A DNA stretch of 64,000 bases from Echinometra lucunter (GCA_029962745.1 CM057156.1:1898559-1962558), one strand, 5' to 3'. Shown: positions 29,446 to 43,900, counted from the stretch's first letter. Notes: generated from the letters alone by a model not told the origin. Numbers and translations: made by a program.

Positions 29446-32400
29446 TCTTTCATACCATTCCCACATCATGAAATGAAAGCCTTTCATCTCGACTACTCCC
29501 ATGCACAAAGAAACATGGCTCGAATCTAGTCATTTTTTTTTTTACAGGCCAAGACTTTTTAAATCTCATTTACAGGGCATTATTACATATCAGAAAAAAA
29601 CACCTGAACGCAAAATAGAAACATCATCTGTGTTTACACGACTACACACTATAACAACTAGGTATTTACCATCATGTCATAATTTACACTCTGTCAAAGT
29701 TTCAATGTACAACTGCCAACCGTAGAGTAGAAAACGTTTCTTCCTAATCATAATGATAATAACAATAAGTGGACACGGGAAATGATCAACTCAGCATGTC
29801 AAAAAGGCAAGCTTAGTAGAGATTACCCCCCTTCCTCATACACAACATAGACTTTATATTCTAGATGCTATACACAATCAAATCCACTTCACAAAGTACA
29901 CCAGAGGGTGAAAAAAAAAAGTATTGTATCGTTCTCTACAGACCTCTGATACACGTACAAATATCCCTACTATGTTTACAGGGGTAAAAATAAGCCTCCT
30001 GATACAATACTGTACACAGATTAGTCATAAATAATGCTCTAGAAACAGGAATAACAGCGACACGGACATTCTGTCAATGTGCCTCTTAGCTTTTTTTACG
30101 ATCCTACATCATCTATCCTCATCTTATTAATGTTGATTCAACCTGTTATAAGGTTGCTAGATTTCCCCCCCCCCCCCCACTCTACCAATGCTTTGCACCA
30201 AATGACAATGTCCACACAATATGAAGCAATAAAGGATGAAATAAAGCAGTTACTAGACCAGAAGAATATATCAATCACATAAGACGATTCATACTATGGT
30301 ACCTCTATGGACACACACAACCAACCAGAATGTGAGGCTTCAAATCTTCCTTTAAATAGAGAAATTACGGAACGTTGACATGAGCAGTTCACATCATTCC
30401 AAATTCTCCCAATATACCTTCAAACACAAAATGCAGAAAGTGGCATTATCAGAAGGCCTCTTTGTAATCCATCATAATACTTGGTTGCAGCGAGACACAA
30501 GGACCTTGCAGCAGACAGATCCCACTGCAAGGTCCTTCTGTCACCAACTTCAAGCATTCTTCTGAAAAGGAATGGAACAGTACTTCTTAAGGTACCATGT
30601 GATATGAGAATACAATATACCAGGAAAGCTACAACTTGACAAATGTGTTTGAAAACGAGCACCAGATCCGTGTTCTACTCATCTAATCTAACCATTCCTC
30701 ATATGTCTTACTGACAAATTGTTTTTTTTTTTTTAGCTGATTGCTAATTTGAGCAGTCCTAATTCAAATGATGTAGAATTCATGTTACATTACTTAAGAT
30801 AAAGGCATTTATGTATATAAGCACAAAAATCAAAAGGAAAAAGGTCTAGTGTGAATGAAACCAGTACATGTAGATATCTAACAATCAAAGAATGAGTTCT
30901 ACTTGTCACTTTTCAGGTTAAAAGCTGGTGAATGTAAAGAAAAACATGGGGAAAAAATGTTAAGAATTTCATCAACCTGCTTCATATGCACAATTGAAAC
31001 AATATCTTGCAATGCGAGAGTATGATCAAACATTCCATAAACATCTCTCAAAAATTTCATTTGACAAGTACATCCTGTATTCCACTGAAAGAAGTTCTTC
31101 TTATGACACATGGCTGTCATAAAATCCTGTGTCTTCAAGTCTGTAAGCTATATTACTCTTACACCATCCTTTGCGCTAGTTAACATACCTAACCAACAAT
31201 TCTTTGACTGCTCGAAGAGATGCCCATGCAAATGGTTTCAATCACACTTCCAATCTCCCAACTCATGAAAATGACAATTTGATATTAGATAGCACAATGT
31301 GAAATGATGAGATAATATTACAGGGTGAAAACTACTCATATTCGCATATACAGCAGAGCAGAAATTTAGGCTCAAAGCAACTTGCACAGGAAAGATAGCT
31401 TGGAAATTACAATTATAACATGTAGGCCTACTGAAGATGCTTAATATTTATAATACAGGAAATTAAATTGTCAAGACACATTTGCAATTAATAGTTTGAA
31501 CTTTCTTCCATAGGAAAAAAAAAAATTGTATCCACAGCAGGCAAACATGATGTTAAACCATTTTATGGTGTTTAAAGATGATTATGATATATCACAATGT
31601 GTAAAAAACATGTGTTGTATTCAACTGCAAGCAATGAACAAATCTTAAGAAAAAGAGGGATTGTTGCTATGTAAGAAGAATAGTCGGAACAAGCTTTATG
31701 GTATCGGGATTTAGTTTTGTAACTTGTCTGAAAGTAATCAAGAAAAAAAATCTTGGACTAAAAGGGGAAAATATTGTCATCAAGAGAGACTTAGTGTGAT
31801 GGTGCTACATTCTGTTGAATAAAGTCGTATTGTGAATATCTATATTTATTTTGAACAAAAGAAACATATTCAAGAGCTCTCTAATGCGGGATTAAAGGAC
31901 TAATCATGTGGTACATTATTTCAGTTTAGACAAGAAGGATTCATGCAATGTTACAGCTTTAGTCTCATGCAGCATAGGATTTCTGAAAACTGTCAAACAT
32001 TTTTAATGGGGCGTTATAAACAGCGACTTTGTTTTCATGTAGTATTGTACATGCATATCACTACAAAATAAGGAAATCAATCACTCTCATGTGCTGAAAT
32101 ACAAAAGAATGACAAATAATTCTCTGGGCTCAAAAAAATGCTGCTATATATATATAATGGACTTGCTATGCCAGAATCCAATCATCATACCACATACTCT
32201 ACTGAATGTAAATATTGCAGAAAGTTAGCGCCTAAGTCTTTGGTTGATATTACAGGAGAGAGAGAGAAAGGTGAGAAACTAGCTAATACTTTTCATCATA
32301 TTTTTACCTATTTCACATGACACAAGCTCCATAGAGACACACTACAAGGCTTTTAAAGTTTATAACAAAGTTGAAATGGATTTGAACTGAATTAATAGCA

Positions 32401-32741
32401 TTTCATGTAGAGCACAATCTAAATCAAGATTTAAATTCATATCGCATACAGGTGAAGTCCGCTATACCACCGAGGCACCAGCACACACCAAATCTAAAAT
32501 ATCTTCATAAAATCAATGAACTAATTTCAAGCACTTCAGGTACATACCTCTATGCGAGAGCAGTTTCAAAATTAAACTACAATTGAAGTTTGAGGGTTAT
32601 GGTTGTCTGAGGCCCACCATGCGTTGCATAAATGTATGTGAGGGATTAAGAAAAGAAGATCAAATGATTGTCTCGCTTTTTCAAAATGGTGTGTGCAGGT
32701 GGCAATGGTGGTGGTGGTGGTGGTGGTGGTGGAGAGGGCGT

Positions 32742-33012
32742 TTAACTGCCCCAGTAGTTGGTACCATAGGATGGTTTACTGGTCTTGGAGCTCTGAGAGG
32801 CCCCACCCTGTGATCGTCCCGTAGACCCAGCTCCCTGCGTATCCCCTGGTAACTGATGAGCTAGCATAGCTGCAGAGTGATGCGGTAGGATGGGCACGAA
32901 GGGGCGTAGTGGGCCTGCTGGGCCGGACCTGCCGCCGCTGCTGCAGGGTTCAGCGCACCTGCCTGGGTCCCGCCGTCAAGGGGTAGTTGAACGGGGGTGG
33001 GGTGCCTGTGTG
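32742..33012 (-). pseudogene. Second, truncated copy of the UBAP2L terminal exon, next to the gap
   Basis: Matches 40625-40897 but is cut by the N gap. It has single-base losses relative to the intact exon, for example one G fewer in the run around 32905 and another near 32973, so it no longer reads through. The pattern suggests contig-end sequencing error rather than a true pseudogene. Confidence 0.85.
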
Positions 33013-33512
33013 NNNNNNNNNNNNNNNNNNNNNNNNNNNNNNNNNNNNNNNNNNNNNNNNNNNNNNNNNNNNNNNNNNNNNNNNNNNNNNNNNNNNNNNN
33101 NNNNNNNNNNNNNNNNNNNNNNNNNNNNNNNNNNNNNNNNNNNNNNNNNNNNNNNNNNNNNNNNNNNNNNNNNNNNNNNNNNNNNNNNNNNNNNNNNNNN
33201 NNNNNNNNNNNNNNNNNNNNNNNNNNNNNNNNNNNNNNNNNNNNNNNNNNNNNNNNNNNNNNNNNNNNNNNNNNNNNNNNNNNNNNNNNNNNNNNNNNNN
33301 NNNNNNNNNNNNNNNNNNNNNNNNNNNNNNNNNNNNNNNNNNNNNNNNNNNNNNNNNNNNNNNNNNNNNNNNNNNNNNNNNNNNNNNNNNNNNNNNNNNN
33401 NNNNNNNNNNNNNNNNNNNNNNNNNNNNNNNNNNNNNNNNNNNNNNNNNNNNNNNNNNNNNNNNNNNNNNNNNNNNNNNNNNNNNNNNNNNNNNNNNNNN
33501 NNNNNNNNNNNN
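33013..33512. other. Assembly gap, 500 N
   Basis: Placeholder of exactly 500 N. The sequence directly left of it occurs again at 40865-40897, and the sequence directly right of it occurs again at 25564, so the two contigs overlap by about 7.4 kb. Confidence 0.95.
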
Positions 33513-36507
33513 GACATGAAGTAGTGAGCTTTCATGGGGAATTGGACACCATTCGGATGTTTACCCGTATTACACAGGTGTTATCCACCACCCAAAGTGG
33601 AATTTATTTTTATGACCACAGGTCTTGTGTAATGCTCTGCATTTTCGACCCATCATATGGCAAAGTCATTATCTCGCATTCCCTCACCTGACCCAGGCGG
33701 AAGCATGTCTACAGAAGGACAGCTTGTTTGCTGCGTTTGCTAGTGTACTAAACCCATTACCAATTATGACGTAGTGCACATGGAAACTGTCTAGTAATTT
33801 TTTAAAGTCTTGTTCAGATATGAGGCCATGAACCACTAAAAAGATAAAATGCAGTGTTGAAACTAAATGTGTAAATAACTTACATGTGGCAAATTTGAGG
33901 TGTTAAAACACTTTGCTGTTGTAATAGGAGAATACCCCCACAACATTGAAAAAAACAAGTAATGTTCTGGTTGCGTTGTGCTGATGGTCGAATGTATACA
34001 CATAGTATACCACATTGCACAAAGATATATGAGCTACAATGTTTAGTGTATGAAATCATTGGTGCCCTTGTACATTCAGCTTCATAGATTTACGTGTGTA
34101 CTTAAATGAATAATAGGGAAAGTGCCTATGAGCTTGCCAGTATTTATGACAGAATTTTATGAAATTGTACATATATAGATTCAATATTCTGTTTCTATAT
34201 TTATTCACCATATATACCTGACTCGGACAGGCACATTAAAAATATGTAGATGTACAGTATATATATATGTTATTTAAAGAATCACTTTTACACGATTGTT
34301 GTTCATGCACCAGAGCAATGCAAAAGCAATGCAAAGCAGTACTGCAGTTTATTTGAGATATGGTTTGGAATTACAAATGTGAATGTAAATGTACTTGCAC
34401 CGGTACTATGTATTAAAAGTCACTTATAATGGAAATTGTACTTTTTGAAAAATGCATTTTACGAAGGTACATGTACTTACTGCATGAGAAGTATTTAATT
34501 TATTGTTTATGTGCCAATGTGTAAAATTTATTTTTAATGTACATTCCAAAGAGTTTGATGTGAAATGGGATGAATGAATCTTTAGATGAATTCAGATGTA
34601 GCTCAAACATTAATTTATGGTTATTCACCAAAAAAAAAAAAAATGTGCATTATGTGTCAGAATCCTGTATGTATATTCTCTTTGTTATTTGTGGATGAAA
34701 TTGGGCAGGTCACAATTTAATGAAGATAAGATTATATTGAATCCGTACAAAAGAAAGATACGTGTATTAAGCTTAGACTGGTATAGTGAATGTATTGTTT
34801 CCGATAATAGCATTTTGGAATCCCCATTGCTGTTTGGGCAATGCAAACTCCAGTTCTATTCCATTTCTGTTTGTGAGTTATGTTGACAGAAAATTATCCT
34901 GAAATTAGCTCATTCAAACCTATATTTGTAGAGGAATTGGCTAATCATTGTCAAAATTTGTAATCTTTCACTTAGCTTTTGTGACAACACGATGTACCAT
35001 CATTATAATCATGTCCCCAGTCACTGTCGTCATCCAGCACACTCACGCTACGTGGATGTACATATAACAGCCTTTGAAAAAATTTACCACCTTTATGAAC
35101 ATCCATGATGACCACCAATTCCTTTACAAATCTGATAATTCCAAACGCTTCTTTACAAAAGTTGTCTTGTAGAAATAGTGGGTGTGAAACAAATTGGTGT
35201 CATTGTGTTTCTGTATTAATATGTGCACAAATTTGACTGCCTCCAAGGCTTCATTTGTCCAGAATTGAAAAACTCTTTTGATTTTGGACTCATACTCTTA
35301 AACAATCTTTCACTTTCTTCGTCCTCATCAATACACAAACTTTGGATCGAAGCACATGGTGTACAACCACTTTTATGTATTATACACAGTTTTATGAACA
35401 CTAATGGAAAAAGCAAAATAGATTTAAAATGAACTAGTAGTGTAAATGTACTGGTATAAATTCTTGGAATCAATGTTTTTTAATTGCTTCATTTGTCTTT
35501 TGTTGCAAGACAGAAAAAGAGGTGTATGAAAAACAAGATCAGACTAGCATGATAATAGTTGTCTCACAGTTTGTGAATTGTTAATATTATGGAGTTGACT
35601 TCTGGCATGTTTTAGCAGTTTTAAGTATGTATATGTCACCTTGAGTTGTTCATTTCGTGCAAGATAAATGTCTCGTTTGGCAAATTTGTATTTTTGTATG
35701 CATTCGTCGAGTAGATACAATTTAGAGGACGTATGAAAATTATCTGTGTCCTATTGGTGTCATACATAAATTATGTGTAGTCAATTAAGGTGTGGAATTT
35801 TTTTTTCCCGGCAGTGCCCATTTTACGCTTTCATTCTTTTCTTTTCTCCATTCTATATCTGTATTCACACATTTTCAGGCTTCATTATACCAGCAATACA
35901 AATTTTAAACACCTGTAGGTTTTATATCAGATTGTCAAAATTCATTTCTTTAATCTCATCACTTTTTATGTCATTCCTTCAATTTTTCTGGCTCCATGCA
36001 CTAAAGGCATTCTATTTTCAGGTTGTCTGTCCGTCTATCCACTTCTTGTTAGCGCGATATCTCAAGAACCAGTTGAGGTATGAACTTTATACTTGTTTCT
36101 AGCATGTTTCATCAAGCAATATGATTTTAGATTTTGGGATACGCAGATCAAAGGTTACAAAGGTCAGTTTCTTAGATTTCGGGTTGTAGCCTCATAATAG
36201 AAAAATCTCTTGAACGATTTGAGCAATTAACTTAAAACTTAGAACTAGTATCATTACCACAATGGGACAAAGTGATTAGATTTGGGATTAGTTGCTCAAA
36301 GGTCAAAGTTAAATGTCAGACTGTAGCCTGTTAATATATCATCTTTAAATGATTTGAGCCATGAATATAAAACTTAATACTACATGTATTAAGCATTACC
36401 TTAGTGGGACAAAGTGGTTACATTTTGGATTTAGGTAGGTAAGGGGTCAATATGCATAAAATTAAAGATTGTTTATTGTTACAATGGAGACTTGGTATAA
36501 AGAGATC

Positions 36508-36656
36508 TGGGGGTGTTTCATAAAGCTGTTCGTAAGTTACGAATGACTGGTGATACCTTCTTGGTTGCTAATCAGATTCTCATTCATTTACATGTAGCAC
36601 AAGAAGGTATCACCAGTCGTTCGTAACTTACGAACAGCTTTATGAAACACCCCCCA
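36508..36656 (+). mobile_element. Foldback MITE (right contig copy)
   Basis: Counterpart of 28632-28802 in the overlapping contig. It has a shorter left arm; the length difference is larger than the usual one-base indels between the copies. Confidence 0.75.
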
Positions 36657-37064
36657 GATATAACAATATTCCTGATATAACAAGGTAATATTCTGGTCCC
36701 AGCTCTTTATATTCTATTGTTTTTTTAACCCTAATATCACAAGATTCCTGCTATAACAAGGTAATTTTGATGGTCCCAAAGACCTCGTTATACCGAGTTT
36801 CCACTGTACGACCATATCAACCATTTTGTAAGCATGACCAAGACGATAGGTGATCAGACCGTGTGGTTGTTACATGACAAGGTCAAGGGTTAAAAAGCCA
36901 ATTAACATGTAATTGTAGGTTTTTTATTCTGGTCATCACAAAAATGGAAGAAAAACTTGAGCCATGGACTAACTGAATCCAGGTGGAAGCATGTAGGAGA
37001 TGAAGTTGCATAATCTAATTTTTTTTAAACTCTATTTTTCACCAATTTGATTTCATTTTGAAAC

Positions 37065-37315
37065 TTGTGTGTGTATGTCTCTCTCTCTGTCCCTCTCCAT
37101 CTGTCTCTGTCTCTCTGTCTCTGCTGTCTGTCTCTCTCCGTCTTTCTCCGGTCTCTGTCCATCTGTCGTCTCCTCTTTCTTTTTCTCTCTCCATCTTTCT
37201 CAGTCTGTCTCCCTGTCTGTCTCTGTCTTGTCTCTCCATCTGTCACTGTCTCCTTTGTCTCTGTCTTGTCACGTCTCTCACTGTCAATGTCTATCTGTCT
37301 CTCTCTGACCATCTC
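37065..37315 (+). repeat. (TCTG/TCTC)n pyrimidine tract, right contig copy
   Basis: Counterpart of 29221-29445; about 25 bases longer. Confidence 0.92.
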
Positions 37316-40300
37316 TCTCATCCATCTTTCATACCATTTCACACATTCATGAAATGAAAGCCTTTCATCTCGACTACTTCCATGCACAAAAGAAACATGG
37401 CTCGAATCTAGTCATTTTTTTTTTTACAGCCAAGACTTTTTAAATCTCATTTACAGGGTCATTATTACATATCAGAAAAAAACACCTGAACGCAAAATAG
37501 AAACATCATCTGTGTTTACACGACTACACACTATAACAACTAGGTATTTACCATCATGTATAATATTACACTCTGTCAAAGTTCCAATGTACAACTGCCA
37601 ACCGTAGAGTAGAAACGTTTCTTCATAATAATAATGAGAATAAAAAATAATGGAACACGGGAAATGATCAACTCAGCATGTCAAAAAAAGGCAAGCTTAG
37701 TAGAGATTACCCCCCCTTCCTCATCCACAACATAGACTTTAATATTCTAGATGCTATACACAATCAAATCCACTTCACAAAGTACACCAGAGAGGGTGAA
37801 AAAAAAGTATTTGTAATCATTCTCTACAGACCTCTGATACACGTACAAATATCCCTACTATGTTTACAGGGGTAAAAATAAAAGCCTCCTGATACAATAC
37901 TGTACACAGATTAGTCATAAATAATGCTCTAGAAACTAGGAATAACAGCGACACGGACATTCTGTCAATGTGCCTCTTAGCTTTTTTACGATCCTACATC
38001 ATCTATCCTCATCTTATTAATGTTGATTCAACCCGTTATAAGGTTGCTAGATCCCCCCCCCCCACTCTACCAATGCTTTGCACCAAAATGACAATGTCCA
38101 CAAAATATGGGAACAATAAGGATGAAATAAAGCAGTTACTAGACAGAAGAATATATCAATCCATAAGACGATTCATACTATGGTACCTCTATGGACACAC
38201 ACAACCAACCAGAATGTGAGGCTTCAAATCTTCCTTTAAATAGAGAAATTAAGGAACGTTGACATGAAGCAGGTTCACATCATTCCAAATTCTCCCAATC
38301 TACCTTCAAACACAAAATGCAGAAAGTGGCATTATCATAAGGCCTCTTTGTAATCCCTCATAATACTTGGTTGCAGAGCGAGACAAAAGGACCTTGCAGG
38401 CAGACAGATCCACTGCAAGGTCCTTCTGTCCCAACTTCAAGCATTCTTCTGAAAGGAATGGAACAGTACTTCTTAAGGTACCATGTGATATGAATACAAT
38501 ATACCAGGAAAGCTACAACTTGACAAATGTTTGAAAACGGAGCACCAGATCCGTGTTCTACTCATCAATCTAACATTCCTCATATGTTCTTACTGACACA
38601 AATTGTTTTTTTTTTTTTTTAGCTGATTGCTAATTTGAGCAGTCCTAATTCAAATGATGTAGAATTCATGTTACATTACTTAAGATAAAGGCATTTATGT
38701 ATATAAGCACAAAAATCAAAAGGAAAAAAGGTCTAGTGTGAATGAAACCAGTACATGTAGATATCTAACAATCAAAGAATGAGTTCTACTTGTCACTTTT
38801 CAGGTTAAAAGCTGGTGAATGTAAAGAAAACATGGGGAAAAAAATGTTAAGAATTTCATCAACCTGCTTCATATGCACAATTGAAACAATATCTGCAATG
38901 GCGAGAGTATGATCAAACATTCCATAAACATCTCTCAAAAATTTCATTTGACAAGTACATCCTGTATTCCATTGAAGAAGTAGTATCTTATGACACATGG
39001 TGGTCATAAATTCCTGTGTCTTCAAGTCTGTAGCATTAATACTCACACACCATTGTTTGAAGCCAGTTAACATACCTATCTAACAATTCTTTGACTGCCT
39101 AGAAAAGATGCCCATGCAAATGGTTTCAATCACACTTCCAATCTCCCAACTCATGGAAAATGACAATTTGATATTAGATAGCACAATGTGAAATGATGAG
39201 ATAAAGGTACAGGGTGAAAAACTACTCATATTCGCATATACAGCAGAGCAGAAATTTATGCTCAAAGCAACTTGCACAGGAAAGATAGCTTGGAAATTAC
39301 AATTATAACATGTAGGCCTACTGAAGATGCTTAATATTTATAATACAGGAAAATTAAATTGTCAAGACACATTTGCAATTAATAGTTTGAACTTTCTTCC
39401 ATAGGAAAAAAAAAAATTGTATCCACAGCAGGCAAACATGATGTTAAACCATTTTATGGTGTTTAAAGATGATTATGATATATCACAATGTGTAAAAGAT
39501 CTGTGTTGTATTCAACTGCAGCAATGAACAAATCTTAAGAAAAAGAGGGATTGTTGCTATGTAAGAAGAATAGTCGGAACAAGCTTTATGGTATCGGGAT
39601 ATAGTTTTATAACTTGTCTGAAAGTGATCAAGAAAAAAATCTTGGACTAAAAGGGGAAAATATTGTCATCAAAAGAGACTTAGTGTGATGGTGCTACATT
39701 CTGTTGAATAAAGTCGTATTGTGAATATTTATATTTATTGGAAAAATTAAAAGAAACATATTCAAGAGCTCTCTAATGCGGGATTAAAGGACTAATCAGG
39801 TGGTACATTATTTCAGTTTAGACAAGAAGCATTCATGCAATGTTACAGCTTTATTCTCATGCAGCATAGGATTTCTGAAAACTGTCAAACATTTTTAATG
39901 GGGCGTTATAAACAGCGACTTTGTTTTCATGTAGTATTGTACATGCATATCACTACAAAGTAAGGAAATGAATCACTCTCATGTGCTGAAATACAAAAGA
40001 ATGACAAATAATTCTCTGGGCTCAAAAAAAAAGCTGCCATATATATATAATGGACTTGCTATGCCAGAATCCCATCATCATACCACATTCTCTACTGAAT
40101 GTAAATATTGCAGAAAGTTAGCGCCTAAGTCTTTGGTTGATATTAAAGGAGAGAGAGAGAAAGGTAAGAAACTAGCTAATACTTTTCATCATATTTTTAC
40201 CTATTTCACATGACACAAGCTCCATAGAGACACACTACAAGGCTTTTAAAGTTATAACAAAGTTGAAATGGATTTGAACTGAATTAATAGCATTTCATGT

Positions 40301-40624
40301 AGAGCACAATCTAAATCAAGATTTAAATTCATATCGCATACAGGTGAAGTCCGCTATACCACCGAGGCACCAGCACACACCAAATCTAAAGTATCTTCAT
40401 TAAATCATGAACTAATTTCAAGCACATTCAAGTACATACCTCTATGCGAGAGCAGTTTCAAAATGAAACTACAATTGAAGTTTGAGGGTTATGGTTGTCT
40501 GAGGCCACCATGCATTGCATAAATGTATGTGATGGATTAAGAAAAGAAGATCAAATGATTTGTCTCTCTTTTTCAAAATGGTGTGTGCAGGTGGCAATGG
40601 TGGTGGTGGTGGTGGAGAGGGCGT

Positions 40625-40995
40625 TTAACTGCCCCAGTAGTTTGTACCATAGGATGGTTTACTGGTCTTGGAGCTCTGAGAGGCCCCACCCTGTGATCGT
40701 CCTGTAGACCCGGCTCCCTGCGTATCCCCTGGTAACTGGTGAGCTAGCATAGCTGCAGAGTGATGCGGTAGGATGGGCACGAAGGGGGCGTAGTGGGCCT
40801 GCTGGGCCGGACCTGCCGCCGCCGCCGCGGGGTTCAACGCACCCGCTTGGGTCACCGCCGTCAAGGGGTAGTTGAACGGGGGTGGGGTGCCTGTGTGAAA
40901 GCCTCCCTTGTTCTCAAACGGCTGGGTGTGCGACTTGCTGGAGTAGGACGAACCTGTCAGGTCTGCTGGTCCTGTGGACGCTGAACTCACTGATG
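40625..40995 (-). CDS. UBAP2L: UBAP2L terminal exon
   Basis: Starts after CCCATAG and encodes about 123 residues and a TAA stop: SHTQPFENKGGFHTGTPPPF, then an Ala-rich LNPAAAAAGPAQQAHYAP segment and the end SYGTNYWGS. The order and ending match the UBAP2L C-terminus. A frameshifted partial copy is at 32742-33012. Confidence 0.95.
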
Positions 40996-43900
40996 CTATG
41001 GGATGAAAGAAGGAGGAGAAAGATTCAAGATTTCATACTTCACACAAATATTTTAACATAAGAATAGTGTGGGTCAGAATAAAGAAGATGAATTCACACT
41101 GGAAGTATGCTATTTGATTAAATATTTTCCTGTAATAGCTTTGAAAAGCATGATTGCTTGAAAAATACCAATACAATGATATCTGTTACCAAAAAGAAAG
41201 GAAAACAAAAACAAAAAACAAAAACAAAGAGGATAACTGTTAGCAGAGCATACTATGTTCAAATAAGAACATATGCGGTCCTCCACCACAAAACGACCAA
41301 TAAGTTGCAATGAGAGTTTTAGAGTAAACAGCTAAAATCGAGAGGTTGGGGTTGAAAAGCTGATTTCAGGTTTTTTGTATTTTCTGATTGTTCATTTATT
41401 GATCTGCCATCTGAACAAATTTGGAAGCCATCTGTAATGTAGAAATGTGTTTTTTTATTTCAAATTATGGGGAAATTTTGAAATAAAAGTATGCTAGTAT
41501 GCTGGGTAAAACCTTCACATTAACATGTGTACATAAACTCAGAAGTAATTCACTCTGTGGCTCTGAAAATCTAGTCAAGGAGTATATCGTCAGTGGGGTG
41601 ACAAAACCTCGTATCTCAAAAAAATCAAATGTTCAGGAAAGTGAAAAAACATGGCTGCCAAAGCATTATAAGCAACGGGATTGCCTTTCCTTTGACATGC
41701 CATGGTGACTTCGTTTTGGTTGTAAGAGAGCTTGGGATTGGACAGGACATTACTTGACTGATAATCTGGAGTTTAATACAAAAAAGCAATTTTCACCAAA
41801 ATTTGAGATACAAGGTCTTATCACCCCACCAACGACATCTCCTTTGAAACATTTTCAAGTTTAAGCCTGATCTGATAATCCCTTCACAGTCAATACCAGG
41901 ATATTTGTATTCAACCTTTTAGTGAGACAGACAATTGGACACCAGTATGGCACTCCTGAATGGTCACTCATCTTTACATCCTGTTTTCTCTATTATGCTG
42001 GTGATTAGCCTGTCTGACAAGACCTCATTCTCATTGTAATATCAAAGGGTTTGCAAAGTCATGACAAGCCAAGTTACATATCATTCAAAAGAGTCCAAGT
42101 TTTCACACTAGGTTAAAATGTAAAAATGTAAAACTTCAGACTTGCTAGTTGTTTTGTGGTGGAGGGTCGCATATTATCTACATGCACTGACTGCAGATGA
42201 AGTAGTAACATACTAAATATTGTTTTCCCAAAATAGTTAAATGGAGCACTGACATCAGCATGGTGCTGGTTGTATGGATAGCATACAATTGGGTTGAAAA
42301 GTTGACATACACTGGGAAGAAAAGTAGTTTTCTTCATATTTTCACAGCATCCCTCATTCCTCCCAACATATTTCCTCCTCGGTAGTTTCGATTTAAAAAT
42401 CAATGAGAATCAAGGAAAATAGTAAAATTTTGGTTTTCAAATCAATGTTAAAACTAGATGAATCCTCAACCGTGCGCGGTCGAAATTTATGCCTCCGCCA
42501 TTGCCAGATCAGAAATATATGGCACATTCATGTTGATTTATTTTAATTTATACAATGACATCTTTGACCTTGACCTTCGACCTTGAGACCCCCAAATCTG
42601 ATGAGACCATTGACCTTTCCATATGCATACATAAGCCAAGTTTGAAGTTGAACCGTCACAGAGTTGATTTATCGCAAGAACAAGTTTCATGTATATAATG
42701 ACCTCTATGACCTTTGACCTTTGACCTTGAGACCCCAAAATCTAATCAGATCATTGTAGCTCCCATATGCATACATGAGCCAATTTTGAAGTTGATCCAT
42801 CAAATGGTTATTGAGTTATAGCGAGAATGAACAATTTCTATGTACATAATGACCTCTATGACCTTTGACCTTTGACCTTGAGACCCCAAAATCTAATCAG
42901 ATCATTGTCCCTCCCATATGCATACACGAGCCAAGTGTGAAGTTGATCTGTCAAACGTTTTTTAAGTTATTGCGAGAACGAAAGCGGGACGGACGGACGG
43001 ACGGCAACCACCTACGGTGGGCGGAGGCAGAAAAACAAAACTAGGAGTACGAATATACCTGTTACTCTGCCTGTTAGTTGATACACAGCAAACCAGTCAT
43101 AGGATGAGAGATGCAAACCAGATGGAATCAAGTCATACCAGGGTATAAGAATAAGAGAAGAGCGAAAGGAAGAGCGAGGGGGGAGGGGGTAGTGGTTATG
43201 TAAGGTGATATCACCCAAATCATACAGTGATGCAATAAATAAATATGCATACACAAAGAGAGATTAAGATAAAGATAAAAAGGGGGTAGAGGATAAAACG
43301 GAAGATGGATACAAAGACGAAAAGAAGAAAGAGATGAATAAGAGTAAGAAAAAGTAAAAGAAAAAAAAAAGGAATATCGGGCAAAGGTACGGAAATAGAA
43401 AAGTAAAAAAATAAAGGAGAGGGGAGAGAAAGAGGTGGGAAAGATAGCATTAGTCAAAATGTCTAGTTATTATAAGGGAGACACTCAAATATGAGCAACA
43501 ATCTACCAAAATTTCTAATATATTACAGGCAAGATGAGGCAAGCACTACGTCATATCTACCTGGGCAAATTCTTAATATTAAGATCTTTGTTATGTATTC
43601 TAATCAAACTTTTCATGTATGCTTGGAAATGTTATAAAAATTAGAAAAATGTTACCCAGGGATCAAGTAAATTAAAGAATATGTATGTTAGCTGTACAAT
43701 GGCTCTACTGAGGTTCTGGGTAGTAGAGCATACATGAAAAAGCAGATGATCACATGGTGAAAAGCTAATACTCCAATCAAATAAATGTCTAAATATTTTA
43801 GCACAGATGGTATGATTGCTCAGCTCAAACCATAAAATAAGGAATTTCGTCCCCAAATGGGTTATATTATTTTGCTGTAATGAGATGGAATTTTGTCCTA

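Larger units (their letters stand above)
25564..33012 (+). repeat. Left copy of a 7.4-kb near-identical duplication (contig overlap)
   Basis: Collinear with 33513-40897 over its whole length. Differences are mostly one- to three-base indels, often in homopolymers, plus a GGT microsatellite of about nine versus six units near 32705. No gene is visible apart from the partial UBAP2L last exon; the rest is AT-rich intergenic or UBAP2L 3'UTR sequence with a pyrimidine tract and one foldback MITE. Confidence 0.92.
33513..40897 (+). repeat. Right copy of the 7.4-kb duplication
   Basis: Same content and order as 25564-33012. This copy joins the intact last UBAP2L exon, so it is the one connected to the gene. 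Upstream of the exon I see no open gene. The nearest antisense AATAAA (39855-39850) lies about 775 bases past the UBAP2L stop and is a possible but unproven polyadenylation signal. Confidence 0.92.

Noticed and set aside
37025..37387. Arg/Asp/Glu-rich and Ser/Leu/Cys-rich frames over the pyrimidine tract
   Set aside because: Simple-repeat artefacts; the equivalent at 29193-29529 has different frames.
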